A DNA stretch of 6,995 bases, taken from the NCBI GenBank assembly GCA_002402085.1, contig NVVB01000092.1, positions 1-6,995 on the forward strand, in the 5' to 3' direction. The DNA comes from Gammaproteobacteria bacterium. GTDB taxonomy: Bacteria > Pseudomonadota > Gammaproteobacteria > Pseudomonadales > UBA3067. Within the stretch, counting starts at the first letter, position 1. Every line of letters starts with the position of its first letter. Under the pieces are notes generated by a model. The model made no database searches and was not told the origin of the DNA. It worked only from the letters and a program-made list of their open reading frames with translations. The translations under genes were made by a program, and so were the position numbers. This document shows positions 1 to 6,995 of this stretch, in pieces.

Positions 1-118
1 CGCGGGGGTTTATTAGCGGGTGTTTACACAAAGAATAAATCTTTGCGCTTGAGTTAACCTGCATACAGCAAGCTAACTCAAACGAAGATACCTAAAACAA
101 TAAAATCTGAAAAATAAT
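1..118. other. Non-coding region downstream of gyrB, with nested stem-loops
   Basis: No open reading frame of note lies here on either strand. Two hairpins can be drawn. One pairs CAAAGA (29-34) with TCTTTG (40-45) around a 5-nt loop. The other pairs TTGAGTTA (49-56) with TAACTCAA (74-81). The second can be extended by pairing 41-45 with 83-87 (one wobble pair) across a small internal loop, but 41-45 is also the right arm of the first hairpin, so the extended forms are mutually exclusive. The gyrB transcript, read leftwards, would meet the 49-81 stem about 40 nt after its stop codon and then a T-rich but interrupted stretch. This could be the operon terminator, although it lacks a clean GC-rich stem with a U run. 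Confidence 0.4.
49..81 (-). terminator. Possible weak terminator or 3'-end stem-loop of the gyrB transcript
   Basis: An 8-bp perfect inverted repeat, TTGAGTTA / TAACTCAA, encloses a 17-nt loop that can itself form a 3-bp TGC/GCA stem (60-62 with 68-70). It lies about 40 nt past the gyrB stop in the direction of gyrB transcription. The stem is AT-rich and the following bases read as an imperfect T-rich tract (ATTTATTCTTT in the minus-strand sense). It may be a processing or RNA-stability element rather than a true intrinsic terminator. Confidence 0.3.
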
Positions 119-2548
<2,430 letters not shown>

Positions 2549-2576
2549 CTACAAGTAAACGCTTCAATTAATATAA

Positions 2577-3677
2577 TTAGCTCGCCGATAAAGCGCCACG
2601 TTCCACGTGGAACATCTTATAGGCCTTTCCCTCTAATGCAGGGAGCAACAACTCGGGAGACACAGCAGTAATAAAGACTTGGGATGACAGTTCTTGTAAA
2701 ATTCCACAAAGTCTTTTTTGATTTTCTAAATCTAATTCAGCGGCTAGATCATCCACTAGAAAAACACAGGTTTTAGCCTTTTCTTGCTGAAGTATCTTTG
2801 CTTGCAAGCATTTCAACGCGCAAACAAGGATCTTCTTTTGCCCCCTAGACAGGACATCATCCGCAGCACGACCGTCTACCTTAATCTTAATATCAGCCTT
2901 ATGTGGGCCGTACTGAGTATAACCTAATTTAACATCTCGCTCGCGACTATTTCTAAAAGCGTCAATCAAATCAAGGCCCTCAGGCCAACCACGACGGAAT
3001 TGAAACTCAATATCAGCCCCAGGAACGATGTCACTGTAATGCGCATTGAAAAGGGATTTAAACAATTTTAAGTACCCTAACCTAGCTACCTGTATTCTAT
3101 CCGTGGTTTTAGCAATCTCACGGTCCCAGACTGATAATACGTTCTCTGCTTCCGCGCTAGCGCCATAGGGAATCTGTTTAAGGGCAGCGCCCCGCTGTCG
3201 CAACAACTTCTGGCTGTCTCTCCACCAAGTAATAAACTGAGGTTCCACGTGGAACACACCCCAATCCAGGAAATTCCTTCGCCCCTTGGCGCCACCTTCT
3301 ATTAAATCTATGGATGAGGGAGTGATAATTTGCAGTGGTAGGTAATTCGCCAACTCTGCAGCGCCACGAACATTTTCGCCATTAATACGCACGACACTAT
3401 CGCCCGAACGGCTTTTTGAAATACCCAAGCGCATACTAGGTAGATCCGCAGCCCCGGCCTCCCCAAATACTTCACAACTTTCTTTTAAATGAGTAATGTA
3501 CTGCGCGGGTTGATTAGACCGGAAAGACCGGCCAACACCCAGCAAATTGATTGCTTCTAAAAGACTGGTTTTACCGCTGCCGTTGGCGCCACAAATTAAA
3601 TTAAAACTACGATGTGGAACCAACTCTAGATTAGATAAATTACGTATATTTTTAATACGCAGTAGCTCAATCCCCAT
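2577..3677 (-). CDS. recF: DNA replication and repair protein RecF
   Basis: RecF is an SMC/Rad50-like ABC-type ATPase. It binds gapped DNA with RecR and RecO and directs RecA loading onto SSB-coated single strands, for replication restart and gap repair. The 366-aa product matches the family length. Walker A is GANGSGKT (residues 30-37), followed by the family-typical LLEAINLLGVGRSFRS. The conserved RRNFLDWGVFHVEP segment lies around 133-146. The ABC signature is LSRGQKK (276-282), and Walker B is VFLVDDLAAELD (305-316). It begins with ATG at 3677, 34 bp after the dnaN stop. No clear Shine-Dalgarno precedes it: the minus-strand leader is A+T-rich, with nothing better than a lone GAT. This suggests low translation or dependence on upstream readthrough. 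Two parS-like palindromes lie inside the gene, both encoding Phe-His-Val-Glu. The function call is secure; regulation is inferred. Confidence 0.98.
   Translation of the reverse strand: MGIELLRIKNIRNLSNLELVPHRSFNLICGANGSGKTSLLEAINLLGVGRSFRSNQPAQYITHLKESCEVFGEAGAADLPSMRLGISKSRSGDSVVRINGENVRGAAELANYLPLQIITPSSIDLIEGGAKGRRNFLDWGVFHVEPQFITWWRDSQKLLRQRGAALKQIPYGASAEAENVLSVWDREIAKTTDRIQVARLGYLKLFKSLFNAHYSDIVPGADIEFQFRRGWPEGLDLIDAFRNSRERDVKLGYTQYGPHKADIKIKVDGRAADDVLSRGQKKILVCALKCLQAKILQQEKAKTCVFLVDDLAAELDLENQKRLCGILQELSSQVFITAVSPELLLPALEGKAYKMFHVERGALSAS
2599..2614. other. parS: parS-like ParB-binding palindrome (site 1, 3' end of recF)
   Basis: The sequence CGTTCCACGTGGAACA contains the perfect 14-bp palindrome GTTCCACGTGGAAC (2600-2613). 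It matches the chromosomal parS consensus (TGTTNCACGTGNAACA) at 15 of 16 positions, differing only at the first base. parS sites load ParB, which spreads and recruits SMC/MukB-type condensin and ParA for origin segregation, and they cluster around oriC in most bacteria. This copy sits in the last codons of recF, encoding FHVE at residues 356-359. The call rests on the match and the location; parA/parB are not in the window. Confidence 0.88.
3241..3256. other. parS: parS-like ParB-binding palindrome (site 2, middle of recF)
   Basis: The sequence GGTTCCACGTGGAACA contains the same perfect 14-bp palindrome, GTTCCACGTGGAAC (3242-3255), again 15 of 16 matches to parS. Its centre is 642 bp from that of site 1. 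It encodes FHVE at RecF residues 142-145, in the same reading frame as site 1. Two identical 14-mers this close together, beside a replication origin, make chance very unlikely. Confidence 0.88.
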
Positions 3678-3711
3678 AACAATAATCTATCGGAATAATT
3701 ACAGACCGCCG

Positions 3712-4815
3712 TTAAAGACGCATGGGCATAACTACGTAAAGCGACCCTTCATTATCCTGACCATAAATAATGGCACTGGAATTAGAATCGGCAATATCGA
3801 ACACCACTTGCTCTTCTTTAATAACATTAAGTACATCAAGCAAATAACTAACGTTAAACCCTACTTCTATGGGCTCCCCTTCATAAGTAACACTGACTTG
3901 TTCTTCAGCTTCTTCTTGCTCAGGGTTATTGGCAGTAATTTGAATTTGATCATTACTAACCAAAACACGAATACCACGGTATTTTTCATTCGAAAGAATA
4001 GCCACACGCTGTAGCGCTTGACGCAACTCTTCACGATTGGCAAAAATCTTACGATCACTACGTTTTGGTAATACCCGCATGTAATCAGGGTACTTGCCGT
4101 CGACAAGCTTTGAAGTAAACGTAAAAGATGCCGTAGCCACACGTAAATGATTACTTCCAATAGACACCCTCACAGGGTCTACGTAATCACTCAACACACG
4201 AGATAGCTCTAGAACACCCTTACGAGGCAAAATTATTTGCTCGGTGTCTTCCCCCGCAAAATCAATAGACACGTCAGCCAGCGCCAAACGATGACCGTCT
4301 GTGGCCACACTGCGTATATGCCCCTGAGACACTTCAAGCAACATTCCGTTTAAATAATGCCGTATATCTTGCTGCGCCATAGAAAACGCAGTCTGCCCAA
4401 CGATACCAATAAAGTTCTGAGGATCGATGGTGAATTCCAACAAACCAACAGTTTCCTCTAAATTAGGAAAATCCACCGCTGGCAAAGTAATTAATGAAAA
4501 TCGACTTTTTCCGGCTTTAACGACTAATTTTTGATCAACCTTAGAGATTGTAATTTCACTGCCTGCAGGCAAAGATTTACAAATATCTAACAACTTTCGA
4601 GCCGGGACAGTAATTTCCCCAGGAAGCACTTCCCCGGTTAATCCAATCTTAGCCACCAATTCAATTTCTAAATCAGTCCCCGTTAAACTAAGTTGATCTG
4701 CATCGGCAACAATAAGCACATTGGACAATATGGGTTGAGTTTGCTTTCTCTCCACCACGCCAGACACTTGTTGTAAGGGCCTCAATAATTCATCTCTATT
4801 GACGCTAAACTTCAT
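3712..4815 (-). CDS. dnaN: DNA polymerase III beta sliding clamp (DnaN)
   Basis: DnaN is the ring-shaped homodimeric clamp that encircles DNA and tethers Pol III. It is also the hub for Hda, MutS, ligase and translesion polymerases. The 367-aa product is one residue longer than E. coli DnaN (366) and has three clamp domains of about 120 residues each. Recognisable segments are MKFSVNRDELLRPLQQVSG at the N-terminus, ATDGHRLA (171-178, part of the protein-binding cleft), FTSKLVDGKYPDY (233-245), ILSNEKYRGIR, NNPEQEEAEE (296-305) and the C-terminal VVMPMRL (361-367), which lines the hydrophobic cleft. The start is the ATG at 4815, with GGA 6 nt upstream on the minus strand (4822-4824). The gene lies 42 bp after dnaA and 34 bp before recF, consistent with co-transcription. 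No separate promoter is evident in the short upstream gap, though promoters inside dnaA are possible. Confidence 0.98.
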   Translation of the reverse strand: MKFSVNRDELLRPLQQVSGVVERKQTQPILSNVLIVADADQLSLTGTDLEIELVAKIGLTGEVLPGEITVPARKLLDICKSLPAGSEITISKVDQKLVVKAGKSRFSLITLPAVDFPNLEETVGLLEFTIDPQNFIGIVGQTAFSMAQQDIRHYLNGMLLEVSQGHIRSVATDGHRLALADVSIDFAGEDTEQIILPRKGVLELSRVLSDYVDPVRVSIGSNHLRVATASFTFTSKLVDGKYPDYMRVLPKRSDRKIFANREELRQALQRVAILSNEKYRGIRVLVSNDQIQITANNPEQEEAEEQVSVTYEGEPIEVGFNVSYLLDVLNVIKEEQVVFDIADSNSSAIIYGQDNEGSLYVVMPMRL

Positions 4816-4857
4816 AAATTGTCCATCCGTATCGCAAAATTAGCGCTTCAAAACACT

Positions 4858-6294
4858 CTAAGTCGTTAATATTCTTAGTAAATTACTATAATCTTCGCAC
4901 ACAGCCATATCTGCATCACGAAGTTCTTTAATCTTTCGGCAAGCATGCAAAACAGTCGTGTGATCACGCCCACCAAATGCGTCCCCTATCTCAGGTAAGC
5001 TATGATTAGTGATCTCTTTGGCCAACGCCATGGCTATCTGGCGAGGTCTCGCTACCGACCGGCTACGACGCTTAGAATGGATATCAGCGATCCGAATTTT
5101 AAAATATTCAGCCACGGTCTTTTGAATATTTTCAATACTGACTAACTTATCTTGCAGCGCTAATAAATCTTTCAACGATTCTTTAACGAAATCGGTGGTA
5201 ATGGCTTCGCCAGTAAAATGCGCATTAGCAATCACGCGTTTTAATGCCCCTTCCAACTCTCGGACATTCGAGCGAATTCTCTGGGCGATAAAAAACGCTG
5301 CGGCATGCGGTAACTCGATGCCCGCTGACTCAGCTTTCTTCATCAGAATGGCCACGCGGGTTTCAAGTTCCGGCGGCTCAACCGCGACCGTTAACCCCCA
5401 ACCAAACCGTGATTTTAAACGCTCTTCAAGGCCATTAATCTCTTTGGGATATTTATCACACGTTAAGATCATCTGCTGCCCCCCTTCGAGGAGCGCATTA
5501 AAGGTATGAAAAAACTCTTCTTGAGATCGCTCTTTGCCTGCGAAAAATTGAATATCATCAATTAACAAGGCATCCACAGAGCGATAAAAACGCTTAAACT
5601 CGTTAATCGCGTTGATTTGCAGACCTTTAACCATATCCGCTACAAATCGTTCAGAATGCAGATAAACCACCTTCGCTTGCGGGTTTTTCTGGGCGATAAA
5701 ATTACCCACAGCAAGCATCAAATGGGTTTTGCCTAAACCAACACCTCCGTATAAAAACAACGGGTTATAGACCCTGCCGGGATTCTCCGCAATCTGAATT
5801 GCCGCAGCACGGGCAAGTTGGTTCGACTTACCCTCAATAAAGTTATCAAAATTATACAACGGGTTAAGATTACTTTTATGGTTAATCGTACCCCCAACAT
5901 TGACCTCACGCGTGCCAGATGCCGAATAATTTCTTGAGCTCGAATTTGAATTAGGGCGCGCTGTATTTACCGTTTGACTAGACCCTGAACCTGCTTGAAA
6001 CGCAGGCCCATTGGTCCGCGCGGGCGGCCTTTTCTCTGACGCACTGGCACGACTCCCTATCTCTAATTGAACTCTGGGCGTGCCGCCCTCGGTTAAATCA
6101 CCCAATATTTCGGTAATACGGCCCAAATACTTATCTGACACCCAGTCCAATACGAAGCGATTAGGTGCAAGTAACTTGAACCCATCGTTCTCTAGTTCTA
6201 CAACCTGTAGTGGACGAATCCAAGTATTGAATTGTTGCGAAGTCAGATCATCTTGTAGTCGGTCTAAACAGCTGTCCCAAAGTGAACTTCCCAC
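4858..6294 (-). CDS. dnaA: Chromosomal replication initiator DnaA
   Basis: DnaA is the AAA+ initiator that binds DnaA boxes, oligomerises as its ATP form, unwinds oriC and loads the DnaB helicase. It also acts as a transcription factor. The product is 478 aa. Domain I (about 1-80) has the gammaproteobacterial [19 protein letters not shown] and [10 protein letters not shown] segments. Domain II (about 81-135) is a Ser/Asn/Thr-rich low-complexity linker. Domain III has [12 protein letters not shown] at its start, Walker A GGVGLGKT (183-190), Walker B LLIDD (243-247) and the box VII arginine in RLKSRFGWG (292-300). Domain IV has a basic loop (about 407-418) and the box-recognition signature [15 protein letters not shown] (441-455). 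The start codon is GTG at 6294. It is preceded by AGGGGG ending 4 nt upstream, and the start fits the family N-terminus. dnaA leads the minus-strand operon and borders the probable origin. Confidence 0.98.
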   Translation of the reverse strand: MGSSLWDSCLDRLQDDLTSQQFNTWIRPLQVVELENDGFKLLAPNRFVLDWVSDKYLGRITEILGDLTEGGTPRVQLEIGSRASASEKRPPARTNGPAFQAGSGSSQTVNTARPNSNSSSRNYSASGTREVNVGGTINHKSNLNPLYNFDNFIEGKSNQLARAAAIQIAENPGRVYNPLFLYGGVGLGKTHLMLAVGNFIAQKNPQAKVVYLHSERFVADMVKGLQINAINEFKRFYRSVDALLIDDIQFFAGKERSQEEFFHTFNALLEGGQQMILTCDKYPKEINGLEERLKSRFGWGLTVAVEPPELETRVAILMKKAESAGIELPHAAAFFIAQRIRSNVRELEGALKRVIANAHFTGEAITTDFVKESLKDLLALQDKLVSIENIQKTVAEYFKIRIADIHSKRRSRSVARPRQIAMALAKEITNHSLPEIGDAFGGRDHTTVLHACRKIKELRDADMAVCEDYSNLLRILTT

Positions 6295-6298
6295 CCAG

Positions 6299-6304
6299 CC
6301 CCCT
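6299..6304 (-). promoter_or_regulatory. Strong Shine-Dalgarno for the GTG-started dnaA
   Basis: On the minus strand AGGGGG lies 4 nt ahead of the GTG at 6294. A strong purine-rich ribosome binding site with a non-ATG start supports this start codon. Confidence 0.65.
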
Positions 6305-6335
6305 GTTCGCTGATCAAAAGTTTAAGAGGGGGAAT

Positions 6336-6341
6336 TTTATA
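6336..6341 (-). promoter_or_regulatory. Candidate dnaA promoter -10 element
   Basis: The minus strand reads GTATAAAAT here. TATAAA matches the sigma-70 -10 consensus at five of six positions and would place the transcript start about 35 nt before the GTG codon. I find no convincing -35 hexamer at 16-18 bp. The promoter is therefore either activator-dependent or a different element. Confidence 0.35.
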
Positions 6342-6360
6342 CTTCTTAAAAGAGTGACGC

Positions 6361-6422
6361 TAGCTTAATTTCGACACATTTTTTAGCTCTGGGTTAGATA
6401 ATTTCGAAGTCTTTTTAGCTCT
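6361..6422. repeat. Tandem imperfect direct repeat upstream of dnaA
   Basis: Two adjacent copies, unit A (6361-6390) and unit B (6395-6422), share TAATTTCGA (6366-6374 and 6399-6407), then 4-5 divergent bases, then the identical 11-mer TTTTTAGCTCT (6380-6390 and 6412-6422). A one-base indel separates the units, so the shared blocks are offset by 33 and 32 bp, close to three helical turns. The pair lies 20-80 bp upstream of the candidate dnaA -10 element, where a regulator binding site or an origin accessory site could sit. The function is unknown. Confidence 0.6.
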
Positions 6423-6439
6423 TTACACGTCTCTACGCG
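6422..6439. repeat. Left copy of an 18-bp imperfect repeat with phased TACAC-like motifs
   Basis: Positions 6422-6439 (TTTACACGTCTCTACGCG) match 6530-6547 (TGTACACATCTCTACACA) at 14 of 18 positions. Three of the four differences are G-to-A. Each copy carries two TACNCN motifs exactly 10 bp apart. The left copy fits the DnaA box poorly and may be a decayed or low-affinity site. Confidence 0.5.
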
Positions 6440-6490
6440 ACAAACTAGCTGTTTTTTCAATTATTAAGCTGTTGATATCTACTTGAACAA

Positions 6491-6499
6491 CGGGGATAA
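6491..6499 (-). other. DnaA-box-like site (TTATCCCCG, minus strand)
   Basis: It matches TTATNCACA at six of eight fixed positions, with C in place of A at position 7 and G in place of A at position 9. It is the inverted partner of TTATCCCCC at 6560-6568. Confidence 0.35.
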
Positions 6500-6528
6500 A
6501 AACCTAAACTTTGAAAAAGTGTGTTTTT

Positions 6529-6547
6529 TTGTACACATCTCTACACA
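6529..6547 (+). other. Pair of DnaA-box-like sites in helical phase
   Basis: TTGTACACA (6529-6537) differs from the box TTATNCACA at a single fixed position (G for A at position 3) and is the best match in the region. CTCTACACA (6539-6547) follows on the same strand exactly 10 bp later and matches at six of eight fixed positions. One-turn spacing in the same orientation fits cooperative DnaA binding to low-affinity sites. Confidence 0.5.
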
Positions 6548-6559
6548 TTAACTCAAAGC

Positions 6560-6568
6560 TTATCCCCC
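6560..6568 (+). other. DnaA-box-like site (TTATCCCCC)
   Basis: It matches at six of eight fixed positions. It shares the 8-mer TTATCCCC with the minus-strand site at 6491-6499. Confidence 0.35.
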
Positions 6569-6599
6569 CATGTATGCAGCACTTACACAGGACTTATCA

Positions 6600-6608
6600 A
6601 GTGGATAT
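6600..6608 (-). other. DnaA-box-like site (ATATCCACT, minus strand)
   Basis: It retains the TATCCAC core of the consensus and differs only at the first and last base. It overlaps an IHF-like sequence at 6595-6607. Confidence 0.4.
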
Positions 6609-6618
6609 AAATCATACT

Positions 6619-6631
6619 TGTCAACAACTTA
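6619..6631 (+). other. IHF-binding-site-like sequence
   Basis: TGTCAACAACTTA matches the IHF core WATCAANNNNTTR at eight of nine fixed positions, with G for A at the second. It lies between the box cluster and the A+T-rich segment, where IHF bends DNA in the E. coli origin. A second eight-of-nine match is TATCAAGTGGATA at 6595-6607. Such matches are common in A+T-rich DNA, so this is tentative. Confidence 0.35.
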
Positions 6632-6637
6632 AGTTAG

Positions 6638-6646
6638 ATACCCACA
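6638..6646 (+). other. DnaA-box-like site next to the A+T-rich segment (ATACCCACA)
   Basis: It matches six of eight fixed positions of TTATNCACA, keeping the CCACA end. It is the box-like site nearest to the A+T-rich segment, 14 bp away. An opposing GTGG at 6652-6655 makes a short inverted pair with its CCAC. Confidence 0.4.
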
Positions 6647-6660
6647 GAAAAGTGGTTCAG

Positions 6661-6720
6661 TAATAGTAGTAGTAATAAATAATCTTTTATATATAAACTA
6701 TATTATTAATATTAATTAAC
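6661..6720. other. A+T-rich candidate DNA unwinding element
   Basis: Only 6 of 60 bases are G or C. It starts with a run of trinucleotides TAA-TAG-TAG-TAG-TAA-TAA (6661-6678). It then has alternating TATATA, a 10-bp palindrome TTAATATTAA (6706-6715) and ATTAAT repeats. The low melting stability and the position beside the box cluster fit a duplex unwinding element. No gene overlaps it. Confidence 0.6.
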
Positions 6721-6747
6721 TCTTTTACATTCGCTTCGGCACTGCGA

Positions 6748-6776
6748 TTGACATTCCCTGCCCTCTGCCTTAGTAT
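6748..6776 (+). promoter_or_regulatory. Sigma-70 promoter for rpmH (TTGACA-17 bp-TAGTAT)
   Basis: A perfect -35 hexamer TTGACA (6748-6753), a 17-bp spacer and the -10 hexamer TAGTAT (6771-6776, four of six matches) precede rpmH. Transcription would start near 6783, giving a leader of about 45 nt. The bases after the -10 (TTCGCGG) are G+C-rich, a discriminator type typical of ribosomal promoters under ppGpp/DksA control. The stringent-control reading is inferred. Confidence 0.8.
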
Positions 6777-6827
6777 TTCGCGGCTTTGTGCAAGACAAAT
6801 CTCTGTAAAATTTAGGAAACGCTGGAA

Positions 6828-6962
6828 ATGAAAAGAACTTTTCAACCTAGTAATTTAAAGAAAAAACGTACTCACGGATTTCGCGCTCGTATGGCGACCA
6901 AAAATGGTCGTTTAGTACTGGCTCGACGTCGAGCTAAAGGCCGTAAAAGCCTAACCGTCTAA
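6828..6962 (+). CDS. rpmH: 50S ribosomal protein L34 (RpmH)
   Basis: L34 is a small, very basic protein of the large ribosomal subunit that binds 23S rRNA. The 44-codon frame begins [19 protein letters not shown], continues with [20 protein letters not shown] and ends SLTV. This is the near-invariant L34 sequence at its usual bacterial length. An AGGA at 6814-6817 lies 10 nt before the ATG, slightly long but usable. It is transcribed away from dnaA from a strong promoter and is followed 15 bp later by the probable rnpA start, the conserved rpmH-rnpA pair. Confidence 0.98.
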   Translation: MKRTFQPSNLKKKRTHGFRARMATKNGRLVLARRRAKGRKSLTV

Positions 6963-6977
6963 GAGCGACTTTGCGTC

Positions 6978-6995
6978 TTGAACGAGTATAAATTT
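6978..6995 (+). CDS. rnpA: Probable start of rnpA (RNase P protein component), cut by the window edge
   Basis: Fifteen bases after the rpmH stop, a TTG opens a frame reading M-N-E-Y-K-F up to the window end. RnpA nearly always follows rpmH, and its N-terminus usually has a Phe a few residues in, before an RLL segment, so the six visible residues fit. The product would be the protein cofactor of RNase P, which matures tRNA 5' ends. The start is uncertain: no ATG or GTG is available in this frame after the rpmH stop, and there is no strong Shine-Dalgarno at normal spacing. Confidence 0.55.

Larger units (their letters stand above)
6422..6730. other. oriC: Probable chromosomal replication origin (oriC)
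   Basis: The dnaA-rpmH intergenic region is the known oriC position in pseudomonads and relatives. This segment has the expected parts. It contains a cluster of DnaA-box-like 9-mers (6491-6646), IHF-like sequences at 6595-6607 and 6619-6631, and a very A+T-rich segment (6661-6720, 6 G/C in 60 bases) that could serve as the unwinding element. No 9-mer matches TTATNCACA exactly; the best differs at one fixed position. Only one GATC (6312-6315) occurs in the intergenic region, so there is no sign of SeqA/Dam-type control. The two parS-like sites 3-4 kb away support an origin location. Confidence 0.75.

Noticed and set aside
3610..3622. GATGTGGAAC in recF as a possible third parS half-site
   Set aside because: Only the right half resembles parS and the left half shows no symmetry, so it is not a credible ParB site.
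3547..4014. 155-codon open frame on the plus strand opposite recF and dnaN
   Set aside because: It is antisense to conserved genes with a composition typical of a shadow frame; no family is recognisable.
5450..5462. TTATCACACG in dnaA as a DnaA box
   Set aside because: The bases after TTATC are out of register with the consensus, and the stretch encodes the conserved LTCDKYP segment.

Overview
This window is the replication-origin neighbourhood of a gammaproteobacterial chromosome. It carries the classic block rpmH / dnaA-dnaN-recF-gyrB. The four replication genes lie on the minus strand in the order dnaA, dnaN, recF, gyrB, with gaps of about 35-45 bp. rpmH diverges on the plus strand and is followed by what looks like the first codons of rnpA at the right edge. 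The gene order, with rpmH directly beside dnaA and gyrB closing the cluster, together with proteins very similar to pseudomonad and E. coli homologues, points to Pseudomonadales or Cellvibrionales-type marine gammaproteobacteria. By eye the G+C is moderate and lower than in Pseudomonas. I cannot name a genus.

Layout from left to right: positions 1-118 are a short non-coding stretch after gyrB with two overlapping potential hairpins. Then come gyrB (119-2536), recF (2577-3677), dnaN (3712-4815) and dnaA (4858-6294, GTG start). A 533-bp intergenic region (6295-6827) follows. It holds the dnaA leader, a tandem imperfect repeat, a cluster of degenerate DnaA-box-like 9-mers, IHF-like sequences, a 60-bp segment that is 90 % A+T, and a good sigma-70 promoter for rpmH. 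rpmH (6828-6962) and a probable rnpA start (6978-6995) close the window.

The products work together. DnaA unwinds the origin and DnaN is the polymerase III clamp. RecF acts at gapped or stalled replication DNA, and GyrB is the ATPase half of the gyrase that removes supercoils ahead of the fork. The intergenic region is very probably oriC. Two palindromes with the core GTTCCACGTGGAAC, which match the ParB-binding parS site, sit inside recF, so the segregation centromere is embedded in this same locus.

I see no novel defence, mobile or metabolic system here. All protein-coding content is core housekeeping. What deserves a second look is regulatory: the parS pair written into the recF reading frame, an origin with no exact TTATNCACA DnaA box, helically phased TACACA motifs, a TAG/TAA trinucleotide run at the edge of the A+T-rich segment, and the tandem repeat upstream of dnaA.
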